Positions 1 to 8,427 of a stretch of 13,042 nucleotides of DNA are shown here, in pieces. This DNA is from Anaerolineae bacterium (GTDB lineage Bacteria > Chloroflexota > Anaerolineae > B4-G1 > SLSP01): contig JAFGKB010000084.1 of NCBI GenBank assembly GCA_016928755.1, forward strand, positions 1 through 13,042, in the 5' to 3' direction. A program made the translations under genes and the position numbers. Every line of letters begins with the position of its first letter. The first letter of the stretch is position 1. The notes under the pieces were generated by a model, which saw only the letters and a list, made by a program, of their open reading frames with translations, had not been told where the DNA came from and ran no database searches.

Positions 1-2148
1 CTCCCCGGCAGCTATCACTTCCCAGGCTTCCTGGCCATCCGTAGCCAAACGGACCCGATAACCGGCAGCTTCAAGGATGTTCTTTTCCAGGGTCCGGGTT
101 GTGATGGAATCATCCACAATAAGAATATGCGGGCTGACCCTGATGGAAGATTGTGAGCTAGCCTCTGGAGTCACGTCTGTCTCCTTATTACGCCGCACAG
201 GTTCGGTGACAACTTGCTGCTTGGCCCGCAGAGCCATCTTAATCAGATCGGAGACATTCAAGATCAATACAATTTGACCATCTCCCATAATCGTAGCCCC
301 GGCAATACCGGCAACTCGTGACAGTTGATTACCCAGACGCTTGATAACTATCTCCTGCTCACCGACCAAGGAATCAACCACAAAAGCCATACGGCGTTCA
401 GCAGAAGCAAGTACAATCACCGCTAGTGAACCGGTTTCAGGCGGCTCCCCTTCCGGCGGTTGCAATTCCAGTATATTGCTCATCCTGGTTAGAGGAATTG
501 TCTGTTCATTATAGACAATGGTATCAAAACCGCCCAGTTTGGTGATGCTATCCCAGCCAATCTCCATAATACGCTCAATATTATTCAAAGGTACAGCGAA
601 TCGCTCACCGGCGACCTGTATTAACAACCCATGAGAGCTGCTCAACGTCAATGGAATTTTCAGAATAAACTTCACCCCTGCGCCGGGTTGGCTGTCCACG
701 TCAATACGACCTTGCAACGCATCTATATTACGCCGTACAATATCAAGGCCCACGCCCCGCCCAGAAATGTCTGTGACGCGCTCACTGGTAGAGATACCTT
801 CATTAAAGATCATAGCCTTTAGATCGGCATCACTCATTATTTGAATAGCGGGGTTATGGCGTATAACGGCCTGACGGATAGCACTAAAGTCAAGGCCACT
901 ACCATCATCGGCAACCGTAATCACAATATCATTGGCTAACTGCTCCGCCTGGAGGCTTATGGTGCCACGCCGAGGTTTACCCTTTGACTCACGTTGCTCA
1001 GGAGTCTCCAATCCGTGGTCCACGGCGTTACGCAGAAGATGAATTAAGGGGTCCTTAATCTGTTCCAACACACGCTTATCAAGTTCGGTCTCCCCCCCAA
1101 TAATGCGTAAAATCGCCTCTTTCCCCGACCTCTGTGCCAAGTCCCGCACCATACGGCCAAAAGTCGCCGTAATTGTATTCAGCGGCAACATACGGACCCG
1201 TTTGATCTCTTCTTCAAGCTCATCAATGACAAGACTCATATGCATAGTATCATTGGCGTATTCACGGGCCAGCCCACTTACATAAACATTCATATCACGC
1301 AGTTGTTCCTGACTAGACCCCAAATACTCCACCAAACGGTCTATATCATTCTCATGAGCAGCTAAGCCACGGCCATTATGGCGCACGACCTGACTATAAG
1401 CCCCACGAACGGCCAGCCAATCTTTCTGCCATAGGGCCATAGATTGTTCCAACTGTCGCAGTTCGATAAGTCGCTGCTCGGCTCGAATTTTAGCCACCAT
1501 CAACTCACTGAGTTGGCCCATCAGGCTGTCCAGCTTACTCACACGGATACGGATCGTCTCCTCAAGCGCAGGATTTCCAGGGATTACAAGGTGACCAGAT
1601 TCGCTGTGCTCGTCCTCTTTCTTAGCCGGCGCCACTTCGGGAAGCGGGTCGGGAGATGGAACGTCCGGGCCAGACTGCTCCGGCCCGGCTGTAGTCTGTG
1701 GGCTAACCGGTTGAGATGCTGCAACTGCCGCAGAGGTTGACTTAGTCGAGAACTTCTGAAGCTCTAGTAAAACCTGTAACGCTTCGGATGGCGGTGTAAT
1801 TGAGCCTCCTTCATAAGCGGCTTGGACAACCTGGATCACATCTAACGCCCGGTAACAGGTATTAAATAACTCGGCAGAGAGTTCCATACTATCCTGACGC
1901 ATGGCATCCAGGATATCTTCCAGGGTATGGGCCAACTGTTCGATGGTTGTTGTGCCCACAGAACGAGCGGCCCCTTTAAGACTATGAGCAGCACGGAAGA
2001 CATTATTCAGGACGGCCTGACGCTCGTCATCAGAAACGGTCTGCTGTTCTAAGGCTAACAAACCATCGGTCATCGTCTGAATATGCTCTTTTAGCTCTGC
2101 TCGAAAACTATTGAGCAGTCGTTCTCTAACACTGGCACTGATAGACAT
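1..2148 (-). CDS. cheA: Hybrid chemotaxis histidine kinase CheA with C-terminal receiver, 3' end cut by window edge
   Basis: This is the central kinase of the pathway: it autophosphorylates in response to receptor signals and passes phosphate to receiver domains. 716 codons are visible and the frame is still open at base 1. An HPt domain (about 1-110) carries the phospho-acceptor H55 in AAHSLKGAARS. A Pro/Ala-rich linker (about 125-190) replaces the usual P2 domain. The dimerization region begins near 197 and has an extra helical stretch before the ATPase. The ATPase domain has the N box HLLRNAVDHG (N374), ADDGSG and GRGVGLDIV. A CheW-like domain spans about 500-640. A receiver starts near 673 with D679 and D680 (LIVDDS); its phospho-acceptor Asp lies just outside the window. 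The ATG at 2148 follows GAGGAG (2155-2160) by 6 bases. It lies 33 bases after the receptor gene. A fused receiver is typical of FrzE/WspE/ChpA-type kinases. The family assignment is secure; the partner choice is inferred. Confidence 0.95.
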   Translation of the reverse strand, partial: MSISASVRERLLNSFRAELKEHIQTMTDGLLALEQQTVSDDERQAVLNNVFRAAHSLKGAARSVGTTTIEQLAHTLEDILDAMRQDSMELSAELFNTCYRALDVIQVVQAAYEGGSITPPSEALQVLLELQKFSTKSTSAAVAASQPVSPQTTAGPEQSGPDVPSPDPLPEVAPAKKEDEHSESGHLVIPGNPALEETIRIRVSKLDSLMGQLSELMVAKIRAEQRLIELRQLEQSMALWQKDWLAVRGAYSQVVRHNGRGLAAHENDIDRLVEYLGSSQEQLRDMNVYVSGLAREYANDTMHMSLVIDELEEEIKRVRMLPLNTITATFGRMVRDLAQRSGKEAILRIIGGETELDKRVLEQIKDPLIHLLRNAVDHGLETPEQRESKGKPRRGTISLQAEQLANDIVITVADDGSGLDFSAIRQAVIRHNPAIQIMSDADLKAMIFNEGISTSERVTDISGRGVGLDIVRRNIDALQGRIDVDSQPGAGVKFILKIPLTLSSSHGLLIQVAGERFAVPLNNIERIMEIGWDSITKLGGFDTIVYNEQTIPLTRMSNILELQPPEGEPPETGSLAVIVLASAERRMAFVVDSLVGEQEIVIKRLGNQLSRVAGIAGATIMGDGQIVLILNVSDLIKMALRAKQQVVTEPVRRNKETDVTPEASSQSSIRVSPHILIVDDSITTRTLEKNILEAAGYRVRLATDGQEAWEVIAAGE

Positions 2149-2181
2149 AATGTGCTCCTCTTACCCACTACCCTAGGTTGT

Positions 2182-5100
2182 TTACGACTTACCGTTTAAC
2201 TTGTACTGCTTGACTGTATTATTAAGCTTATTCGCGAGCTGATTCAAGTCTTGCGCCGACTTCTCAGCCTGTCGCGTGCTGGCCATACTTTGTACCATAG
2301 CCTGGTTAATATTTTGCATCGCCATCGCAATTTGCTCGACGCCCGATGACTGTTGTTGACCACCGGCTACGACCTGGGCCGCGATCTGGGCGGACTCAGT
2401 GATTACAGAAGAGAGTTGCTCGATAGCTTCACGAGTCTGAGAGGCTCTAGTTACACCATCATCAACAACTTTAGAACCCTCCTCGGTTACCATCACCGAA
2501 GCGTTAATCGCGTTCTGAATATCGGTGAGAATAGCGCGGACTTGTGCTGTGGCCTGTTTGGACTGTTCCGCCAGATTGCGGACTTCCATTGCTACCACAG
2601 CAAAGCCTTTACCATGTTCGCCGGCCCGGGCCGCCTCTACAGAGGCATTAAGGGCCAACATATTGGATTGGGAGGCAATATCGTTAACGGTCGCCGTGAT
2701 CTCACCAATCTGTTGGGTCTGGTCAGAGAGGGCTAAGATGTTCTCCGCAATACCCTCAACCTGTTCCTTAATACGGTTCATACTTCCCATCGTCTCATCA
2801 ACAGCCATACGACCGGAGCGGGAAACCTGAACAGTACGCTGTGAGGAGTCGGCAACCTCTTGGGCGCGCATTACAGCTTGCTCAGAAATAGTCCGTACCT
2901 CATCTACTGTCGTTGTCGCCTGTGTAATCGCGGCGGATTGCTCACTCGCCCCAGAAGCCTGCTGCGTCGTAGCCGCGAGGATTTGAGCAGATGCGGCGGC
3001 CAGTTCATTAGATGCCAGTTGGATATTGGTCAACATCTCTCGCAAACTCGCGCTCAGTGCATTGAGGTTATTTTTGAACACACCGAAGTCACCCTGGTAA
3101 TCCGTCGTAATAGGATGGGGAATCTCGCCTTGGACAATCTGGTTAACGTACTCAGCCGCTACATTCAACGGCCCGATAACGGCATCCATAGTACTATTCA
3201 CGCCCTGGATAATCGTACGGAATTCGCCGTTATGGTGCGAGACGTCTGCGCGGGTGGATAACTGGCCCTTTGTCGCCGCATCGGTGAGCATTTGGGCATC
3301 CTTAATCAACGCGCCCACAGCATCTTTTACCTGACCTAGGCTATCGTTAATCCGTAAGAAGTTACTATGAACGGCTTGTGTGTAAGTATCGGCATCAGCG
3401 ATATTGAGGGCAAAGGATAAGTCACCTTGTGCCAATTGACTCAGTCTACTGGCGAGCCGGTCAACCTCCGCATCCTGGTAGTCACTAACCCGGGTCTTAT
3501 CCGTTATATCCTGGATCATCTCAATATGGCCTATTTGTTCACCCTGAGTGCTCAGGATATAGGCGGTATCAACCTGGAAGTTCTTGCCCTGTTGGGCGAA
3601 GAAGGTCTGCAATTCACCGTGACGTAGACGGGCGATACCACAATCTTTGGTCTTGCAAATATCGGCGTTCCAGTTGCTGCACTGTAGACCCAAGATGTTC
3701 TCACGCTTAAGCCCGGTAAGTTTTTCCACAGCACGATTAATAAAGGTCCAGTTCATATCCAAATCGGTGACAGACAATGGCCAGGGTAGAGAGTCAAGAA
3801 TCTGCTGATACCAGAAGACCTTATTTACAACTATATCCATAGTATGATTCACACCCTGGATAATCTTACGGAAGTCACCCTGGTGACGCTCAACATCCGC
3901 ACGGGTAGTGAACCTCTCGGCGGCGGCAGCGTCACTTAACATATTGGCATCTACAACCAAAGCGTTTACGGCAGAGATACACATGTTGAGATTATTCTTA
4001 ATCTCATTAAAATCACCATAGTATTCATCGGTGATTATCTCTGGAATATCACCATTACCAATACGTTCCACATACTCAGCGGCCACATTCAACGGCCCGA
4101 TAAGAGCATCTAACGTATTATTCACCCCTTGGACAATCTGGGCATAGCCACCCTGGAACTTAGCCGCATCACCACGGGCATCCCATTGCCCCCGGACCGC
4201 AGACGCGGTTAATATATTAGTCTCATCAATCAGGCTATTTAACACTGCAATACATACGTTCAGGTTGTTCTTGATTTCGTTGAAGTCGCCGTAGTACTCA
4301 TCAGTAATAGGATCAGGGATATCGCCATTACTAATACGCTCAATATACTCAGCCGCCATATTCAATGGCCCGATCACGGCATCCAAAGTATCGTTAAACC
4401 CTTGGATGATAGTATGGTAAGCACCCTCAAATTGGCTGGCGTCCGCCCGTGCATCTAACTGCCCGGCAACAGTAGCTTGAATAAGAGAACCTACCCCCGC
4501 GACCATGCCGCCAACGCTTTGCTGCATTGATAAGAGAGCATTGCCCATCAGATCAGTTTCACCCCGTGGTTTGGCAGACACTGATAAATCACCCGCAGCC
4601 ATAAGCTGCATCGTGGCAGCGCCATTCTTGAAATAGTCAATCAGATCACTAAAGGCTTGTCCTATCTGCCCCAGTTCATCTTTACGTTGCCTAATCTGGA
4701 CAATACTGCTCCAATCCATCCCGCTTAACTCGGCATCACCGACAGAGAGGAACTTCGCTCCTTGTGTGATTACCTGGAGGGGATTAGCGATAGAATTCGC
4801 GAAGACCAAGGCCAGTACGGCTACCACAAAGGCGATAAAGACACCGATAATTAACAATATCTGAATTAACTCATTAACCGGTTCTCGTACCTCACCTTGG
4901 TTAATCTTGCTGACAATGCCCCAATTTAGCCCGCGAATCTCAAGCGGACTATAAGCAACCAGGACCTCTGCCCCGGTACTATCTTTTGTTACCTCCTGGT
5001 TAGAATTGCCGGCTAAGGCGTCATCAATATAGGGGGTAGTAAACTCATAGCCTACCACGTATTGGCCGTCTCCCATAGTGACCAAGTCACTGCGGAAAGC

Positions 5101-6567
5101 CGTAACACCGTTATGTCTGCCCACTAAGTAGGACTCGCCGGTATCACCCATACCGGTACGTTCTTGTATAATTGCGTCAATATGTTCGTAAGGCAGTTGG
5201 AGGGCAACAACAAACTCAACTACTCCATTTTCAATCAGAGGTCGCGCAATAAAAGAGGCCTGGGCGCCGCCACTAGGGGCATAAGCGTCATAATCAGCGA
5301 TGCCAAATTGTTGGGATTCCAACACCTCACCCACCAACCGCCCCAGATTGGTGTTACTATATTCACCTTTCAGAATATTGGTCTCATAATCAGCTTCACG
5401 TTGAACAGTGTAAAAGACATAGCCGGTGGCGTCGATGAGGAAGAGATCGTGATAACCATATTCATTAATGTAGTTAGTGAAGAAGTCTGTTGTTTCCCCC
5501 TCGAACGTAGGGGCGATAACTTCCTCCAGGGCAATGGTGGTAAACATAGCCCAATTCAAACCGGGGATATTGAGCGGCTGGTAAGCGGTTAGTTCCAAAT
5601 CACCGTTGACACCAACTTTAGTCTCCAAACCCGATTCCCCGGTCAGTCCTTTATCTACATAGCCACCCGACCGCACGTCCCCCATCTTTCCAGTCTTAAC
5701 GACCCTGTCACTACGGTAGCTAGAGATAGCTCCTACTTTACCCACAATATAAGTCTCACCGGTATCCCCAAGCCCGGTACGGTCCTGGGTGATAGTGTTG
5801 ATATGGCCAAGAGGTAGACGCATAGCAATGTAACCCTGGACAGTTCCGGTTATATCGCGCATCTGGGTCATCATAAAGGCCGCCGGAGTGCCGCCCGCAG
5901 GGGCATAGGCAGCAAAGTCACCGATTGCAACATCACCGGCAGCCATAGATTGGGCCGCTTGGAAAGCAATACCCAGACTGGTATCGGCCAATTCACTATT
6001 GGGGATGACCATACCTAAATCGGATTCTTGTTTAGCCGTATAAACGATATCCCCATCAGTATGAATTAAGAGTAAATCTTCCCAGCCTTTATCTTGTACA
6101 ATAGCCTGCAGTCGTGGCGCATACTTACGCGATACAGCACGCCATTCCGCAGTATCCACACTATCCCCGGCGGATTCGAAGGCCGCGTTGAATTCCAACA
6201 TAGCCTCTTGCAAGTTAGGGTCATTACGAAATGATAACAACTCACCGCGTAAATTAGCAAAGTAATCCTCAAGACGCGCACGCTTGGAAGATTGAATAGC
6301 TGAGAGTTTAGACAACCCTTCTTGTTCCAAAGCCTTCACGGAATTCAGCAAGACCGCGATATCCCCTTCACGCTCGGAAAAATAGGTCTCAATCTGGCCC
6401 TTTTTTATTTCCTTCACGCTCACCATTTGATCAAATGCCTGCTGCTGCAAAGCTTGACCCGAACGCCAAATTCCGATTCCTGTCGCGGCGATAAGGGGCA
6501 GGATTCCTACGACCAGGAAAAGTCCTATCAATTTTGTCTTCATACGAATATTATTCAGAAACGACAT
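2182..6567 (-). CDS. Methyl-accepting chemotaxis protein with duplicated sensor modules, poly-HAMP array and inserted PAS domain
   Basis: This is a transmembrane chemoreceptor of 1461 residues, more than twice the usual length of about 550. TM1 spans about 12-34 and TM2 about 566-590. Between them lie a coiled segment and two related Cache-like modules. Each contains a LIxxxGxVxYT-type stretch, a YAPxGG motif, RTGxGDTGExYxVG and a closing LNW motif. After TM2 come HAMP-like repeats with a unit of about 91 residues; the GPLN landmark falls near 732, 823 and 1131. A PAS domain (about 917-1030) with C963, C971 and C976 interrupts the array. The C-terminal signalling hairpin has its tip near 1299-1337 (LALNASVEAARAGEHGKGF), the site that contacts CheA and CheW. 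The protein ends in QYKLNGKS, without the NWETF-type tether for CheR or CheB. The ATG at 6567 follows AGGAGG (6574-6579) by 6 bases. The ligand is unknown. Confidence 0.95.
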   Translation of the reverse strand: MSFLNNIRMKTKLIGLFLVVGILPLIAATGIGIWRSGQALQQQAFDQMVSVKEIKKGQIETYFSEREGDIAVLLNSVKALEQEGLSKLSAIQSSKRARLEDYFANLRGELLSFRNDPNLQEAMLEFNAAFESAGDSVDTAEWRAVSRKYAPRLQAIVQDKGWEDLLLIHTDGDIVYTAKQESDLGMVIPNSELADTSLGIAFQAAQSMAAGDVAIGDFAAYAPAGGTPAAFMMTQMRDITGTVQGYIAMRLPLGHINTITQDRTGLGDTGETYIVGKVGAISSYRSDRVVKTGKMGDVRSGGYVDKGLTGESGLETKVGVNGDLELTAYQPLNIPGLNWAMFTTIALEEVIAPTFEGETTDFFTNYINEYGYHDLFLIDATGYVFYTVQREADYETNILKGEYSNTNLGRLVGEVLESQQFGIADYDAYAPSGGAQASFIARPLIENGVVEFVVALQLPYEHIDAIIQERTGMGDTGESYLVGRHNGVTAFRSDLVTMGDGQYVVGYEFTTPYIDDALAGNSNQEVTKDSTGAEVLVAYSPLEIRGLNWGIVSKINQGEVREPVNELIQILLIIGVFIAFVVAVLALVFANSIANPLQVITQGAKFLSVGDAELSGMDWSSIVQIRQRKDELGQIGQAFSDLIDYFKNGAATMQLMAAGDLSVSAKPRGETDLMGNALLSMQQSVGGMVAGVGSLIQATVAGQLDARADASQFEGAYHTIIQGFNDTLDAVIGPLNMAAEYIERISNGDIPDPITDEYYGDFNEIKNNLNVCIAVLNSLIDETNILTASAVRGQWDARGDAAKFQGGYAQIVQGVNNTLDALIGPLNVAAEYVERIGNGDIPEIITDEYYGDFNEIKNNLNMCISAVNALVVDANMLSDAAAAERFTTRADVERHQGDFRKIIQGVNHTMDIVVNKVFWYQQILDSLPWPLSVTDLDMNWTFINRAVEKLTGLKRENILGLQCSNWNADICKTKDCGIARLRHGELQTFFAQQGKNFQVDTAYILSTQGEQIGHIEMIQDITDKTRVSDYQDAEVDRLASRLSQLAQGDLSFALNIADADTYTQAVHSNFLRINDSLGQVKDAVGALIKDAQMLTDAATKGQLSTRADVSHHNGEFRTIIQGVNSTMDAVIGPLNVAAEYVNQIVQGEIPHPITTDYQGDFGVFKNNLNALSASLREMLTNIQLASNELAAASAQILAATTQQASGASEQSAAITQATTTVDEVRTISEQAVMRAQEVADSSQRTVQVSRSGRMAVDETMGSMNRIKEQVEGIAENILALSDQTQQIGEITATVNDIASQSNMLALNASVEAARAGEHGKGFAVVAMEVRNLAEQSKQATAQVRAILTDIQNAINASVMVTEEGSKVVDDGVTRASQTREAIEQLSSVITESAQIAAQVVAGGQQQSSGVEQIAMAMQNINQAMVQSMASTRQAEKSAQDLNQLANKLNNTVKQYKLNGKS

Positions 6568-6669
6568 TACAAACCTCCTCTAAGAGCACCCTTTAACAAG
6601 TTAATCCGGTATTTATTACAACTTAGGCTGTTATATGAAAAATCCCGATTTTCAAGTATCTTTCCCACT
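6568..6669 (-). other. 102-base gap before the receptor gene
   Basis: This is the largest gap between genes inside the operon. It is AT-rich. On the minus strand it has TTGAAA followed 14 bases later by TATAAC, a poor spacing for a promoter, and the strong AGGAGG ribosome site of the receptor gene at 6574-6579. No hairpin followed by a T run was found, so transcription probably continues through; a weak internal promoter is possible. Confidence 0.3.
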
Positions 6670-7086
6670 TCAATGAATTCCCACAACGCCCGGCTGTGAC
6701 ATAACCAGCGTCTCAAATCTATCTATAGCTGCAACGAGGGCACATAATAGCTCTTGCGTAGAAACCGGTTTCAGTGTGTATGCCAAAGCCCCGGCAGATT
6801 TAGCCTGATTAAGCAGGTCCTCGGTATAATCAGCGCGCAAAATCACGACGATAGGCACGGGATGGGTCTGGTTAATATGTTGTAGAAGAGCTAAATCATC
6901 CGCGTAAGGCGGCTCTAAATCCATAATAATCGCCCCCGGTTGTAACACCCGCACCATCCGCAGTGCGTTATGTTCATTAGCCGCAATGCCAACAACCTGG
7001 AACTCCAGCTTTTCCACAGCCCAACGCACCATTTTTTCCATTAAGGCGTTACGTTCTACTATAAGTACCCGGCTATAATCAGACAT
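6670..7086 (-). CDS. Stand-alone response regulator receiver domain, divergent active site
   Basis: A 138-residue single-domain protein with the receiver fold and no output domain. The phospho-acceptor position is kept as D56 (IIMDLEPP) and the conserved lysine as K106 (TLKP). The acidic pair after beta-1, normally DD or ED, reads E11-R12 (LIVERN). The Thr/Ser after beta-4 is replaced by R84 (VVILRAD). With one acidic ligand and no switch Thr/Ser, phosphorylation may be weak or absent, so this may be a pseudo-receiver or a phosphate sink. ATG 7086 is preferred to an in-frame TTG at 7092, because AGGGG lies about 6 bases upstream of the ATG, overlapping the end of the preceding gene. The stop is followed by a 102-base gap before the receptor gene. 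A CheY-like role cannot be excluded; the spacing of the motif LEPPYADD also resembles the receivers of AmiR/NasR-type regulators, but no ANTAR helix bundle follows. Confidence 0.85.
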   Translation of the reverse strand: MSDYSRVLIVERNALMEKMVRWAVEKLEFQVVGIAANEHNALRMVRVLQPGAIIMDLEPPYADDLALLQHINQTHPVPIVVILRADYTEDLLNQAKSAGALAYTLKPVSTQELLCALVAAIDRFETLVMSQPGVVGIH

Positions 7087-7098
7087 ACCCAACCCCTA

Positions 7099-7713
7099 TC
7101 ACACTCTTTGGAATATCTGCCCGGCATGTGTCACACGCCGGAAAAGTGATTTAACTTCAGATGGCAAATTCTGCGTCTGTTCCATGACAAGGTATCCACC
7201 TTCAGCCAAGGCAGCATGGAACATCTCAATGACCTTGACCCGTGCTTCGGGTTGCAAATGCAACAGGACATTTTTACATACAATCAAACCCAATTCCTTC
7301 CTGACGGGCTGTAATGACAACAGGTCATGACGTTGGTAATATATGGCTTTACGTAATTCCTGGTTAACCTGAAAATATGTCCCACCACCGTTTGATCCTG
7401 GATATGGGTCAAAGTATTTATCGAGCAATTCCGACGGAATTCGTTTAATGCGATTTTCAGGGTATACGCCACGGTCGATAATGGTGCCGAATTCACCGCT
7501 TTCATCAATATCAGAAGCGTAAATGCGTACATTGCGAAACATAAAGGTCCCCATATTCTCGCGCAGTGTTATGGCAAGTGAGTAGGGTTCCGGCCCCATC
7601 GCACAGCCCGCATCCCAGATATTGATATACATATGCCGCTTAAGGTCCGGTACGATGTGCCGGGCGATTAAGTCCAATGTATATTTATCTCTAAAGAAAT
7701 AGGTGAATGCCAT
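7099..7713 (-). CDS. Short CheR-like SAM-dependent methyltransferase lacking the CheR N-terminal domain
   Basis: A 204-residue protein matching the catalytic half of CheR, which methylates receptor glutamates using S-adenosylmethionine. It begins at FFRD (6-9), so the N-terminal helical domain of about 75 residues that normally precedes this motif is absent. The SAM site reads WDAGCAMGPEPYS (33-45), close to the canonical WSAGCxxGEEPYS. An acidic SDID (67-70) and a CKNVLLHL motif (146-153, canonical CRNVLIYF) follow. The last strand, GGYLVMEQTQ, replaces the usual GHSE. The ATG lies 3 bases after the stop of the upstream cheW-like gene, with only a weak AAGAG Shine-Dalgarno, so it may be translated by coupling. 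The reading frame is intact and the catalytic motifs hold together, which argues for a functional shortened subfamily and not a decaying copy. The substrate is unknown; the receptor two genes downstream is the obvious candidate. Confidence 0.85.
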   Translation of the reverse strand: MAFTYFFRDKYTLDLIARHIVPDLKRHMYINIWDAGCAMGPEPYSLAITLRENMGTFMFRNVRIYASDIDESGEFGTIIDRGVYPENRIKRIPSELLDKYFDPYPGSNGGGTYFQVNQELRKAIYYQRHDLLSLQPVRKELGLIVCKNVLLHLQPEARVKVIEMFHAALAEGGYLVMEQTQNLPSEVKSLFRRVTHAGQIFQRV

Positions 7714-7716
7714 TGT

Positions 7717-8412
7717 TTAATTAATCTCTTCGTGAATCACTAAATGCTTATCGGCCAATAAGGCTTCTAAGTCTAAAACTATCAAAAGTTTCGAGTCATC
7801 TCGGTGCACATCAGAAGCTGCCCGCTCTAACCGGGTATTATTTTGAGAGGGATGAAAATGTACGATGCCCTGCACATAAGCTCTTGGGATACCTCGTACA
7901 GCGTCTTTAGCCTCCTGGATCTCGGCAACGGGCAAGGATTCAACATTTAAGACTTGGTCAGTTAATAAGGCTAAACTCATCGCTTCAGTTTCAACTAATA
8001 CCAGGTAGGACTGTACCGGCACAAAACTTGTGTTTTTGTGCAGACCAAGGAAACGCTGTAAATCAAAAACTGAAAGGACACGCCCCCGTTCATTAGTCAC
8101 ACCCCGAATCCAGGCCGGAACTCGGGGGACACGGGTAATATGGGAAACGGGCCGGATTCGGAACACATACTGGGCATCAATCCCATATAGCTCATCTCCC
8201 AAACGCATAATGACTAAATCTATTTGCGCGCCCTTAATGTCCTGCTCAGGAACCTGGGCAAATTGCGCCGCACGCTGTTCCCAAATTTTCTGCAATATCT
8301 CCGGTTCCAGAATGTCACCCATAGCGCCATCCGCAAATGCTGGCGCATTAAAACGTTCGTCAACTTTTGCCCAACTAAGTGTATATGTATCATCGGAAGT
8401 TTTATGGTTCAT
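7717..8412 (-). CDS. CheW-like coupling protein with N-terminal extension
   Basis: A 231-residue protein with a CheW domain from about residue 63 onward, beginning QIDLVIMRLGDELYGID. It continues with a typical VPAWIRGVTNERGRVLSVFDLQRFLG segment, the region that in CheW packs against receptor and kinase. The first 62 residues form an extension with a predicted helix (ILQKIWEQRAAQF) not found in minimal CheW proteins of about 150-170 residues. It is the second CheW of this operon and is clearly divergent from the one at 11171-11758, so the two are not a recent duplication. The ATG at 8412 sits 15 bases after the stop of the cyclase gene, with a GGGTGAG purine run upstream. Pairing with the short CheR-like gene directly behind it suggests a second coupling and adaptation module. 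The CheW-like fold is secure; its receptor partner is inferred. Confidence 0.9.
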   Translation of the reverse strand: MNHKTSDDTYTLSWAKVDERFNAPAFADGAMGDILEPEILQKIWEQRAAQFAQVPEQDIKGAQIDLVIMRLGDELYGIDAQYVFRIRPVSHITRVPRVPAWIRGVTNERGRVLSVFDLQRFLGLHKNTSFVPVQSYLVLVETEAMSLALLTDQVLNVESLPVAEIQEAKDAVRGIPRAYVQGIVHFHPSQNNTRLERAASDVHRDDSKLLIVLDLEALLADKHLVIHEEIN

Positions 8413-8427
8413 TCTACGCTCACCCTT

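Noticed and set aside
4000..4460. DNA repeat of about 273 bases as a possible recent tandem duplication
   Set aside because: The protein repeats are alike but the DNA differs at many synonymous positions, so these are old HAMP units and not a recent or unstable repeat.
5164..5592. Open frame of 142 codons on the plus strand opposite the receptor gene
   Set aside because: It lies wholly inside the receptor gene, has no recognisable motif and no clear ribosome site. The minus-strand frame has full domain support.
7121..7141. Near-perfect 21-base palindrome (one mismatched pair) near the end of the short cheR-like gene
   Set aside because: It encodes RRVTHAG in the normal frame, no T run follows on either strand, and there is no sign of a separate function. 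Probably chance.
7099..7713. Short cheR-like gene as a pseudogene
   Set aside because: The frame is intact, the SAM-binding motif is preserved, and the start is placed 3 bases after the previous stop. No remnant of the missing N-terminal domain is seen upstream, where the cheW-like gene is intact.
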